This document shows, piece after piece, positions 45,586-56,853 of a DNA stretch of 64,000 bases (position 1 is its first letter; each line of letters starts with the position of its first letter). The position numbers were made by a program, and so were the translations under genes. This DNA comes from Euonymus europaeus (taxonomy: Eukaryota; Streptophyta; Magnoliopsida; Celastrales; Celastraceae). The stretch is from the NCBI GenBank assembly GCA_963580455.1, contig OY756966.1, positions 22,571,001 to 22,635,000 on the forward strand, in the 5' to 3' direction. The notes beneath the pieces were generated by a model. The model searched no databases and had not been told where the DNA came from. It saw only the letters and a list, made by a program, of their open reading frames with translations.

Positions 45586-48171
45586 TCAGGGTATCTGCTC
45601 ATCCTCGTGTGCTTGAGTTGATGCTCCTGTTGTGCTACTACTGCCCTTGCGTCTTTTCCCTCCCCATATCTTTTTTTTCATGACACTGGGTGGGCGTCCC
45701 TTGCCTCTTTTAGGTTTTGGGTCATTAGAATTTGATGTTCGTTGCATCGAATGTGTAACCCCAACTGAAATGAAATTCCTTTTACGCTCCTCCATCCATT
45801 TCATGACATCCGCATATTGTCCCTCATTTTCAGCTGCCAAATCAGCATAATGGTGAAAAGATTTGCACATATTATCATACCTTTGTTGTTCAATTGTCGT
45901 GGACCACCCGACATAATTGACCTTCACACGTGAGTGGCATCTCCTAATGTCCTTCCTCCATCGCCTACAAACATACATTAACGGCAATGTGTACTCATCA
46001 TTAGCTATAAGCACAGTCAATGCATGCCTGCATAAAATCCCCTTGAACTCAAATCCCAAACAAGTACAATTAACTTCTAGACCATCGTACAGAACTTGGA
46101 ACATAACTTTCTTCCTCTCACCTTCTCCATAAACCACATCTTCATTAACATAATATCGCGAATGATACGGGAGCTTCTCAATGGATCTAATACCGCAATA
46201 CATCATCCCAATCAGCTCTTTTTGGAATTCAATGAACTTTCGGACAGTGTAAACTTTTTGAATCTGCTTCTCCATTTCGTAAATAGTTGCACAAGATATT
46301 TCTTTGTTAAAAGACTCAAAGTCAGCCAACCTCTCTTTCTCTATCTTCTTCCGCAATGCATTATCATACTGCTCCACAAATTGCTTTAATGTTGTCTTCG
46401 AGTTAACATATCCATCAAAAAAAGCATTCATGCTCTCGCTCCGACCAGTGGTGGACATTCCAGCCCAAAAATGTCTTTTAACAAAGATCGGAACCCACAT
46501 CTCCTTCTTCGAATACAAATAAGAAAGCCAAACATTTCCCTCCAAGCCATGTAGATAAATCATCATCCTCCAAGTCTCTAGAAATTGACAGGAGAGTTTC
46601 ATATTAAAAAAAAAATATTTGTCTACAAATTGAGGATGATGAGGAAATGCAATTCAGTTTCTAACGATCACAATGCAATAGGATAAATAGCAATGCAACA
46701 AGATACGCAATGTGTAATCCAATGTTCAGGTATAAAATATCAATGGAATTAGACAATGCAGACCCACATAAAATGCAATGGGTTATGACAGAGGTCTAAT
46801 ATGTTATGAAATGCATTATGTTTCAATGTTTACGCAAAAATAGCAATGCAACAGGATAATGTAGTGTTATTATGAAAATGCAATGCAATAATATAATGCA
46901 ATGTCTATGTTAAAACATCAATGCAAAAACACATTGCAGACCAAAAAAATCGAATGGCTTATGACACGGGTCAAATATATTATGAAATGGATTATGTTGC
47001 ACTGTAATAATAAAATGCGATGCAACAATACACTTTCTAAGGAATAAATGTCAGTACCTTCGAAATCATCAATACTTTGTGAATCATAAACAGCCGCACC
47101 CAACAAACGAGTAATACCTTCATATTCTCTGTGAGATCCAAGCTTCTCAGGCACTTTCTTCATTATATGCCACAAACACCATCTATGCCTTGTATTAGGA
47201 AAAACAATCTCAATAGCATTCTTCATTGTCATATCTTGGTCAATAATTATTCCCGGAGGAGGGACACCACCCATACAACTCAACCACGTGCTGAAGAGCC
47301 ACACAAAAGTATTTGTGTCCTCACTTGATATTAGTCCACATCCAAGAAGAATTGAATGACCATGTTGGTTGACACCCACAAAGGGAGCAAAAGGCATGTC
47401 ATATTTGTTTGTCAAATAAGTCGTATCAAACGTGACTACATCACCAAACTCTTCATATGCTGCCCTACTTCGAGGATCTGCCCAAAAAACATTCCTGAGC
47501 CGGCCCTCATCATCCCAATCAATAAGAGAAAAGAACCCGTCATTATTAGACTGCATTCGGAGGAAATATCTTTGCATCGCATCAGCATCGCCAACTCCTA
47601 GACGTATTCCTCTCGTTTTCGCGATGACATTTCTAGTATCCATCTCAATAAAAGGCAGCTCCTCATGCCCTCCAGCTTCAATGACAAATGAGCTGTGACT
47701 CTTGTTCGGCCTAATTCCAGCCATGTCATTAATTTTCAATTGTCTCTTCACATATGGGCTTATCTCCCTATTACATTTGAAAAATCTTGATTGACTAGGA
47801 CTCAGATTGTGGTTATGGTCATCATCAAACATAGTGATCTCCCACTTCCCTTCAGCTGATAGTCGTGCAGCCAACCTAGCTTTGCACTCGTTCTTTGAAT
47901 GTGCACGGTGATTGACCGGAATTTTTGAACGACTATGATATTTATCCGACCTCCCACATGTGAATAACAAATATTTGGGAATCCCACTTGCATCCTTAGT
48001 GATTGACCTCTTCTTCACAGAAAAACCATTCGCAACTCCATACTCTTTATAAAAAGTGAACATTTCATCAACTGAGTCAAATAACATCCCAGCAGTTGGC
48101 ACATTAGATCCAACAGGTTCCTCCACCTCAACCTCATATATACTCTCAACTGGCTCTATTAGATTCAACAT
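45586..48171 (-). CDS. MURA/FAR1-type transposase of the Mutator-like element, two exons
   Basis: Exons 48171-47058 and 46577-45586 (GT-AG, phase 1) give 701 residues. The FAR1/WRKY-GCM1-type DNA-binding domain covers about residues 30-125, ending DDDHNHNLS. The MULE catalytic domain follows, with VTFDTTY (D249), IIIDQDM (D311) and RWCLWHIMKK (331-340); the acidic residue after FEETW (about 371) completes the expected DDE set. NRSESMNA-type GRSESMNAFF and a SWIM finger CTC...C-R-H (542, 544, 554, 556) follow. The tail is strongly basic with GKGRPP, an AT-hook-like and probably nuclear-targeting sequence. No stop or frameshift is seen. ATG 48169-48171 was chosen because it is the first in frame and follows an acceptor-like TTATAG, so a 5' UTR intron is likely. 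All key residues are present, so it could be active. A host FAR1-related gene is less likely given the terminal repeats. Confidence 0.9.
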
Positions 48172-49284
48172 TGTCCCCCTATAAAAAAAAGGGAAAACAT
48201 TATTAGTAGCAAAAACCACAAACCACAAAGGATTATCACCCACCCAATAAGCCTACAAAAATAAATAATGCAATGGTATAAATTAGTTAGTGACAAAACA
48301 CAATGCCATTAGGCTCTGGAAAATACATGAATGCAATGGATTAAATTATTCAGTGACAAAACACAATGCCATAAGGCTCTGGAAAATACATGAATTCAAT
48401 GGAATAAATTATTCAGTTACAGAACACAATGCCATAAAGCTCTGGAAAATAATTAAATGCAATGGAATAAATTATTCAAATTTGTTAAACAAATGTAATG
48501 TCGCATAGAAATAAATGACAAATAAATGACAAAACACAATGTCATAAAGATCTGGAAAAAACATTTGTACCATAGAAAAAAATATAAATTGCAAACACAG
48601 AGTTACTGCTACCTTGGAGTACAACCTCAATTTAACTGAAAGTAAAATCATGACGAAATGCTTCCCCTGACGAAATTAATTACATTGCGACATTTAATTA
48701 CTTAAACACAAACAAATGCATTGTCATTAATTGAATAAACCCTATCAAGTGTTCAGACAACATAAATGAAGAATCAATTCCCTCACAGCAAAAACAAAAA
48801 CCCATGAAATCCCACCTTAATATTCGAACAGCTATAACAAATCGAAACTCAAGACATATTGAAGAATATCAAGATAAAAACTTTAAGCTAATAACACAAA
48901 TAAGAACACAAAAAATTCATGAAACCATCCAGAAATCATCGATCGACACCCCATATACACACCTTGACAACGACGACTCTGATTCAACTACAAATCCTTC
49001 CATTCCTGCCATTTGTTAAACCACTTGAAGCTCAAATATGAAAACAAATGAAAAATGATACTTCAAACAGTTGATATGACACTAACTAGGGGAGAAAAAT
49101 TGGTGAGTTAAGACAAACAAAAATAGAAGCGGGAATATCAACGTGAGTAGGCGGGAACTAGGGTAATTCACAAGAAGACAAAAAAATTGGTCTCCCAAAA
49201 TGTCTAGCTGGCATGCACAATCAGCATGCCACGTAGACTATGTACATTATGGATACCGATTATTATGTACCTTTAGCATTTCCC
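48172..49284 (-). other. 5' region of the transposase gene and right end of the Mutator-like element
   Basis: Non-coding. It includes a 63-bp tandem repeat, AT-rich promoter-like DNA and the right terminal inverted repeat at 49210-49284. Words of the ACATTG/CAATGC kind are again dense up to about 48730. Confidence 0.5.
48291..48480. repeat. 63-bp tandem repeat, three units, in the Mutator-like element
   Basis: Units start TGACAAAACACAATGCCA at 48291 and 48354, and TTACAGAACACAATGCCA at 48417. Each contains GGCTCTGGAAAATA or its variant. A weaker fourth piece lies at 48530-48565. It lies just upstream of the transposase transcript. Confidence 0.92.
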
Positions 49285-49293
49285 TACTGCGCG

Positions 49294-49859
49294 GATATGG
49301 AGCATGGACATATTTTCTGGCCATTTTGACATTTTGAAGTGTTTATTTGTGTCAACATACTAGCACATCTTGATGGGTTTGAACATTGAAGTGTTTTTTG
49401 TCAGAATTGGAAAAAATCTTTGACGAATTGATAATATCCAATCCTATCAGCGATAAAAAAACAAAAATTGTCATAGAAGATAAATATCAACGAGAAATTA
49501 CGGCCACAGGATTCGAATCAAAGACCCTAAAAACACAAACACAAACACAAACACAAAATAGGGACCAACCACTACGTGCCAGAAATTTCACACCTAACTA
49601 TCAATCCAATGCCAATCAGGATGTATCCGTCACAAAAGAGCAAATTACACGCGCGAGTAAAGGAAGACACTCGAGATAGCCAGGATATCACACAAAAGTC
49701 ACGGACTTGTACAAATACTTACTACGTTTTTTGTTTTTATTTTTATTTTTACTAAAATTTTGAATTTATTAGTCATATTTTTTAAAACTATTTAGTTTAG
49801 CTATACCAATAGAGGAACATATTTTAGGATTTAAAAATTTTAGATTTAAATTTTAGGGA
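49294..49859. other. Unique DNA between the Mutator-like element and copy B
   Basis: No gene assigned. An open frame at 49386-49679 has a mixed, Gln-rich composition over an (ACACAA)n microsatellite at about 49528-49557. I do not recognise it. Confidence 0.4.
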
Positions 49860-49868
49860 AACATATAA

Positions 49869-51024
49869 GAAAAAGTATCATGATAGCTCCTGAACTTTTG
49901 TTCCTCAACCCTTTTTTTGGCCAAAGAAACCCTCCAATTTTTTAATATAGGTCACGTTAGCCCTTCTGTCAAAAATCAATGATATGACCGTTAATGGCAC
50001 TGATATGATATTTTTACATAATTTTAAAAAAAAACAATGTAAAAGATGATTTGGATTTTAATAAAGAAAAACATTAAAATGAAAACCTAAATTGTTTATG
50101 TGCACCCAATCCCCAATCCCTTCACCTGTGACGGCGACAAGCAATTTCGACCATTCAATGGCCACTTGCTTTTACAGGTTTTCCAAATCGCCACCAACTT
50201 CCTTCTTTATGAAGCTCCCCTTCTCATTCTCACACTCCAACACGACCCGTCTAAGAAACCTGTCGGAGTGGTTGATTGCAGGGGTCATTGACACTACTTG
50301 CTCCGAGCTGACGTAACCCATCAAGAACCACAAAGAATCAGCAACATACACAAAAGGAGAAAGGGAGAAAAAGAGGAATCCAACAATCAAATAAGTGAAT
50401 ATCTGGCAAAGGTTGATTGAATTCGACGATCTCCGACATAGCACATTGTTGTTGAAGTAATTAAGCAGTCTACGGTACCTTCGAATAACGAAGAGTGGGG
50501 CTTAAAATGAATTGTCTATGGAGCTAGAACTTGGCTGTTGCGATTAAATGAAGACACAATCACAGCCACAACTTTCATTGACAAAGATCGACAACTTATC
50601 TCAATTGAATAAAACAGACAAGATAGGTAGCAGTTGCTTCGTTGGTATGTTCTGTGACTTTTCTTGATAGTTTTCGTTCTATAAGACCAACAAAAATGGA
50701 TGGTCGACACATGCAATGATGGCAACCAGATATACAAGGTTGTCTCGGAGAAGGAGACCCATTAATCATTAATTTTAGATATTTTAAAATCAAATGTAAA
50801 ATCAGGACACATGTCTTTTTTTTATTGGTCAAAACCATTTTTTTATTGGTCAAAACCATGTCAGGACACTAATGGTCAGGTCAATGTTTTTTTTGCATAT
50901 TTTGGCCCCAAGGGCTAACATGACCCATATTAAAAAATGGGAATGTTTTTTTGGCTTACAAAAAATTTGAGGGACCAAATTGGCCCAAAAACGAAAGTTC
51001 AAGGGCTAATATGATATTTCTCCC
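49869..51024. mobile_element. Non-autonomous MULE-like element, 1.16 kb, with captured-looking interior (copy B)
   Basis: The long arms are inverted repeats: GTATCATGATAGCTCCTGAA on the left against the complement of TTCAAGGGCTAATATGATAT on the right. Further in, GGTCACGTTAGCCC pairs with GGGCTAACATGACC, so each arm is about 110-130 bp. The flanks AACATATAA (49860-49868) and AACATACAA (51025-51033) match 8 of 9, a Mutator-type target duplication. The interior (50090-50400) is GC-richer and open in two frames, one reading MATCFYRFSKSPPTSFFMKL. It may be a captured gene fragment as in Pack-MULEs. No transposase is encoded. The copy A element is the same insertion, truncated on its left. Confidence 0.65.
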
Positions 51025-51033
51025 AACATACAA

Positions 51034-51990
51034 AGATGGTAATTAGTAAAAGATTAATAAGCTAGTAAATTAATGGTTTTAAGGCCCTTGAGTTTTAGAT
51101 ATAGATTTAGAGTTTAGTAGCTCAGACTACCATGGTACCGTTAATATGTTAGAATATTAATGGTGCTTGAAGTCATAAACTTTTAGATATTGTGATACGA
51201 TTTAGTACCTAAACTCTAGAAATCCTCATAAAAATCAATTCTAAAGATCTCACTCAGACTCATATGAAAGAGAGCCTCCAAGTCAGTTAAACAATTATAA
51301 ATTGTGAATTTTTTATTCCTGTAAATGTGAGCTCGGTATTGGGTATATTTTATCCCTAAAAAAACCTTCAACTAACTTAGACGTTGGAGCATCTTACTCG
51401 AAGAATCACCTTGAGACACCTTAACTCACGTTTTCTCCTTGTAAATTATAGATCACTAAAGCATGGTCGACAAGTCACTTCTTGACTATTTGATTTGTTA
51501 GCAAAACCAAGCCAATTTCTAACGTCTCACAATTTATTTGTGTAATATATTAGGTATAGGAATCAATAGATTTTGTTATAAAAATCAGTCACTAAAAGAT
51601 TAATTATAATAACATTTTATTAGTTAATAAAACACCTCGATGATGATTAATGTAATAAAACAAACAAAATGTTTAATGCTAGGATCAAATAAAGAATATT
51701 AAGTAGTTCAATTGACGAGTAAAATCGTATCTAATCTCGATTTCGAATTGGAGGCTCACCATTTCTCCTCATTCAAAAAATAAATTAATTATTAGGCTCA
51801 AATAAGTAAATTAAAATTTGATGATAGGGTAACAATCAATTCTTATTATTTTCTTTTTTCTTAAATTTATTATTATAAGAAACAGTCAATAGTAGCACAA
51901 AAAATGGAGAAGCGGAGAGATAGGGAAAAAAATAGTGGGAGGCCTCCTTCAACAGTCGATCTCCGCTTTTTCAGTATTCAGTCTTACACG
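51034..51990. other. Non-coding part of copy B upstream of the putative first exon
   Basis: Counterpart of 29738-30681. AT-rich, no gene. Confidence 0.4.
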
Positions 51991-52018
51991 ATGAAAAGAG
52001 TGATCGAGGACGATGAAG
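51991..52018 (+). CDS. Putative first coding exon MKRVIEDDE, copy B
   Basis: Counterpart of 30682-30709. ATG, frame, length (28 bases) and the donor position GAAG|GT are kept. One codon differs (Glu to Val) and the donor here reads GTATTG. Conservation of frame over so short an exon is weak evidence. Confidence 0.3.
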
Positions 52019-54539
52019 GTATTGATCTGGTTTTGTTGTCTAGGTTTGATTAATGACATACTTTTGACGTCCATATTTTTATTTGATTTTGGTTTAAAAA
52101 TCTATGACTTTGCAAGTATAAGAACCGATGGTTTTATTTTGGTTCATGCTTATGCCATTCTTGATGATTGATCTGTTTTTGTTGGTATTGATCTGGTTTT
52201 GTTGGATTTAATTTTTCAAACTTTGAAGTGGTTGAACTCTTAATCAAGAAAAATATATTATGTGATCCATTTATGTCGTATAAGCGGTAGCTTCAGATCT
52301 ACTCTTGTTCTTCTAAGACATTTAGGTAAAGGCAACTCAACAATGGAATGGAGTTTTGAATATCTTCCATGGATTTTTTCTGAAGTGATTGCTAAAATGA
52401 GTAAGAAAGATCAATGCAAAGACGGATTCGACATTTGGCAACCCAAAAAAAAATAATAAGAAATTAAAGGTGTTTTCTTTACGCAACCCTGACAAAATTT
52501 GCTCCAGCTTTTATGTTTTCTTCTTCCCAAACCGAATTTCCACCCTGAATCTCTCCGAACCCGTTTAAAGAATCCCCCACGTGTACATATGGTGGAGCAT
52601 TTCATCAAAACAGTACAGTCGCACAGACTGCCACACAGCCCTGAATGCACTGTATTACTAAGTACCCTTCTGTAGAAGTAGTAGTAACGGAGCCTTAAGT
52701 GTTTTGCAACTAATGATTAATCCTGTTCTGTTAATTTAATGGCTTTAATTTTTCGAAGTTTAAAATTGTGGCTGAGCACCACATTAAGAATAGACTCATT
52801 GGATCTTATTTTCTAATTGGATTATTGAGCGCTCACTCATAATTGCTATGGAGTCATGTTTCCTTTCTATCACGTTAGTGAGAATTATATTCCAAGATAA
52901 TTAAGTGGGAATCATGTTTCTATAAAATATTTACTAACGTGAGAGATTAGAGTGAAATATGCTGTGAAAGGTTAGTAATTTGAGTAATCAGTGTACTGTT
53001 GTTCTAGCAACTAGATCATGTATACGAATACATTTGCTATAGAAAGGGAAATAATGTAAGATATGTGCATAAGGAAGATCAATAATTATAGTGATGTTAT
53101 CTATAAATAATTAATAATTAATAGGTTGTTTGCTTCATAGACAGCGGAATTCAGTTGTTCTTTAAACTTTGGTGTACCTCCCTCTTAACAATGTTCTTAA
53201 GTCTAAAAGTTTAGCCACTGTGTACCTCTGCTTTGCTCCAGCTTGGTGCTTCAATAAAATATTTCTATTTAAGAAATAAGAATAATTTGTTTTACTTGTG
53301 TTAAATTTGGCTTATAGTGATCCATACACTCCCCCTGATATGACCTAGTAGAAAGAGGAGAGGCTACCACATATTTGCGCGTGCAATTCATCCAAATTAG
53401 ACGTTGTGGGACATTTATCTCTTAAAAGTTAAAACTCGTATTCACTTGTTATTTTGGACAAAAAAATATACTTAATGATACACACCATGCCAATTTTGAG
53501 GTTTAGATACACTACTTTTATGTTTGAATGTTTGGCTTTACAATCATTTTAGTAGGAAAACTAATCTAATTAATTGATGGTTGTTTCTGTATCACTGCTA
53601 CAGTCATTTGCTTCAACAAACTAGTACATTGAGCGATCATGGAACAGTGCTTTTTTGTCTGTTGTTATAGACTTTGTTAGTCCCAATTGAATCGTTTTGT
53701 TTGAGTACTCTTTAAAGTTGGTTGAGAAAGTCAAAGTGTACAAGTTGTAAAAAGAATAATAAAATCCTATATGCTTACAATTTACTATCCTTAATATGCA
53801 TACAACTTACACGGCACCTCAGTCATTTTTAAAATTTGATTTAGCCATATATTAATCTAGTACATTAAACTAGATTGGTTTGGAAAATATTTTTGTGCCT
53901 TCATTTTCTGAACTTTTTTTTTTTCGTTTTAGTTTCTTTAAAATGCATGAAAATATACTTTGGTATGATGTAGGAACTTGTTTTGCCCGCAGCGGGGCTG
54001 TGGGGTGCTCCGAAACCCAGCCCGGGATGAGACAGTCCTAGCTTTACACACAGCCAGTACCCTCATCTTGAAGCTGGCTTCTACCTATTTTTTATAAAAA
54101 AAAATGTGAAAATGAAAATGTAAAATAATTTCCTTTTTTCGTAATCTATTTTTTGAGAAAACAATTAAGAAAACGAAGACTTAACACATTTTAGCATTTT
54201 TTTCATGGAAAAGAAAACACAAAAACCAAATACAAGAAACCTTGACTATTAATGTGCTTATGCATATATATTGGGACGAGGGGAGCTGTAGTGACTACAA
54301 AACTACAGTGTCTAGTGGACTTTTTAACCTTTTTATTGATCAAATTTTTTGAATTTTTCTGAGGTCCACATAAAGTGGGAGTTGTAGTGTTTTAAACCAA
54401 TGAATGTAATTACAGGGCCCTGTAGTTCTTTTGCCTTCACAGGACCCCTTGTTCTGCATGTTGTATATGCACGACAGGCCCCCTTGACCCTTCGTGTTGT
54501 ATAATTGATCGACATTTCTTGTGACTTTGCACTTTTCAG
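52019..54539. other. Non-coding part of copy B before the BED fragment
   Basis: Counterpart of 30710-33310. The conserved short frame with EVIAKM and DQCKDGFDIWQP recurs at 52380-52450. The GC-rich island recurs at 53968-54090 with a 19-20 base deletion relative to copy A. No gene assigned. Confidence 0.35.
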
Positions 54540-54800
54540 GCAACCACTACCCTTGCAATATGGAAGGAAATGATATCTTGATCAATGCCTATGGCATCAT
54601 AGTTGATAAACAAAAGAAGAGGGTTCAGTGCAACTACTGTGCAAAGGTAGTGAGTAGCTTCAACAATCTCCGGAGCCATTTAAGAGGAGTGAGAGGATAC
54701 GTAAAACCTTTCATACAAGTTCCTGAAAACATCAGCAAACTCTTTTGGAACGAAGTGAATGAGAGAAGGGTTTTACTTTGTTCCTGCTTCTGCGGGTGCA
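54540..54800 (+). pseudogene. BED zinc-finger fragment, copy B (frameshifted end)
   Basis: Same as 33311-33570: TTTTCAG|GC, then NHYPCNMEGND, QCNYCAKVVSSFNNLRSHLRG. One extra T near 54778 (ACTTTG where copy A has ACTCG) shifts the frame right after NERRVLL, so the two copies predict different C-termini. The Trp of YPW is Cys here. These differences suggest that the fragment is not under strong constraint, in contrast to the full gene downstream. Confidence 0.6.
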
Positions 54801-56853
54801 TATTCATGGAGACTATCAAGAATCAGATCAGCAATTCACCAAAAATTTATTTGTGCTTCTCTATCATCCAGGTTTGATCAATGACATACTTTGACTTCTA
54901 TTTTTTATTTAATTTTGTGTACAAATTTAGGATTGTTTAGGGTATAAGAAGCTAAGGTTTTATATCTCCTCAATTATTATTATTATTTTGTTTATTTTAT
55001 GGTCCTTACGATGATTGTTAAATGCTTTTGTGATTCTTGATGATTGATATGGTTTTGGTAATTTAATTTTTCGAAGTTTTCAAATGGGAGATTATGTGAT
55101 TCATTGATGTCACACAACCAGTAGTTGCAGATCTACTCAAGTGATAATTATGTTTCTATAATATTATTTGAGTGAGAGGATGTTATTTTGAGTGATCAGT
55201 ATATTCGTGTTCCAGCAATTAGATCACATCTTCGAGTACATTGTTACAGAAGGGGAAGTTTTTGGTAAGCAAAAGAGTATATTCAAATTGAGTGTTGCTG
55301 AAGTTCTTGAGTTGAGTCTATAAGTTTAGGCACTTTGTAGGTTACTAAGTTCTGGTTTGCGCCAGCTTGGTGCCTCAATAAAACTCTGTTTTAAAATATC
55401 AGTCCTTTCTTTTACTCATACTTGTAATTGTTGGACATAAAATATAGTTGAACATACATTACATGTCAATTTAGTTTATTTACGTTCCACACATAATTAT
55501 CCAAAAGCCTCGTCACTATGTTCTTTTTAATAAACTCGAAGTTTAACATATGACGTAAAAATGCATAAATGCATATGATTATCATTATTGCAAATACTTC
55601 ATACCAGATGATCATAGAAATAATGATTTATAACTCTGAAGCTCTTGTAGTCTTGGAGCCATCGGTTTCTTACTCTTCTAAAACGTGTAAGTTTTGATTC
55701 CTCGCTCCTTCAAAATCGAAATTAAGAATTTAAAAAAGAAAACAGTGATGATTTATAATACATTTTACTAAACTAGTTTGTAACTTTATAAATAGTCACT
55801 TTTCTAAAATGTCTATTTTGAACCTTTAGAAATAAAAATTTATCATACTAAACATCTTAAACAATTTTTACGAGTTTCTGCAGCGAATTCTCAATGCTAT
55901 TATGGTAACAACTTCTTGGATTAATTTTTAGTAATCAACATAAATACCATTGGCTTTCACAACAATTATACTTATAACCAAACAACATTAAAATTCGTGT
56001 ATATTACATAAATTATCGAGGAAATATGAGCCCCGGATATGACGTGAATTAATCAAATTATCTATATTTGACATATAAGTGTTTAATTGTTTTTCCAAAA
56101 GTGGCTCGTCAGCCGGATTATTATGTAGAACAGTAAAAATGCATGAAAGTCACGTGTCATATTGCGAGATTTGATTCTGAACAAACAAAAAGAGTAGGTG
56201 AGGCCTTAAGTGGGAAAATTTAAAAGGCGATCATAACATTGAAAAACTTTCTGTAAAACGTTATATTCTCTATTGGTGTTGTATTAGGTCTCCGATTCAA
56301 TCAGAAGAAAGGGTGAAGACGGCTTCGCTCTGCTAAAAATTCTCGAGTCCTATTTACCGTTTGTAAAGAAAAGCCACCATTCAATTCTATCGAATTTTTA
56401 GCATCATTTATTTGAGGTACATGGATAATATCAATCATAGGTTTATATGTTGTTTCTAGATTTGATTTTTGATTTTTGCCGTCTTTCTTCTTAATTTCTA
56501 GTAATGCATGTCCATGATTGATCTGTGTTTTATCTTGATTAATCAATTATGTTAGTGATTAATACCCTAGATGTATTTTCCCCTTTCGTAATTATAAAAT
56601 TTATTGTGGTTGTGTATATATGTTGGGGGATGAAGCCTGTCCGGATGAGGGGAGCTGTAGTTACAACAAGCGTATATTTTGTAGTACACTTTTTATCCTT
56701 TCAATTGTATTGAACAAATTTTTTGAAGTTCTGTGGGATCCACATAAAAGATAAATTTCATAGTGTTTTAAACCAATAATAATTGCAGAGTTCTGTAGTG
56801 CTTTTACGACAGCAAGAGGTCCTCTTGACCCTGTATGTTGTATATTGATCACC
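54801..56853. other. Non-coding part of copy B upstream of the hAT-derived gene
   Basis: Counterpart of 33571-35465, with an extra segment of about 165 bases at 55757-55925. No gene is seen. Confidence 0.4.

Larger units (their letters stand above)
39318..49284. mobile_element. Mutator-like element, 9.97 kb, with FAR1/MURA transposase and Ulp1-like gene
   Basis: The ends form imperfect inverted repeats of about 75 bp (left 39318-39395, right 49210-49284). Matching words include GTATCCATAAT, CTACATA and the GGTAATACTA/GGAAATGCTA pair. Immediately outside are TACTGCATG (39309-39317) and TACTGCGCG (49285-49293), 7 of 9 alike, in line with the 9-bp target duplication of Mutator elements. Inside are a MURA-type transposase on the minus strand and a C48/Ulp1-like protease gene on the plus strand, with convergent 3' ends at 44727-45585. 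This gene pairing is known from Ulp1-carrying MULE groups in plants. Both genes are largely intact, so the copy is probably young and may be autonomous. Confidence 0.85.

Noticed and set aside
39318..49284. Host FAR1-related gene rather than transposase
   Set aside because: The gene lies inside matched terminal inverted repeats with a near-matching 9-bp target duplication and alongside a Ulp1-like gene, the known MULE layout.
49386..49679. 97-codon open frame before copy B
   Set aside because: Passes through an (ACACAA)n microsatellite and shows no recognisable domain. Left as unassigned intergenic DNA.
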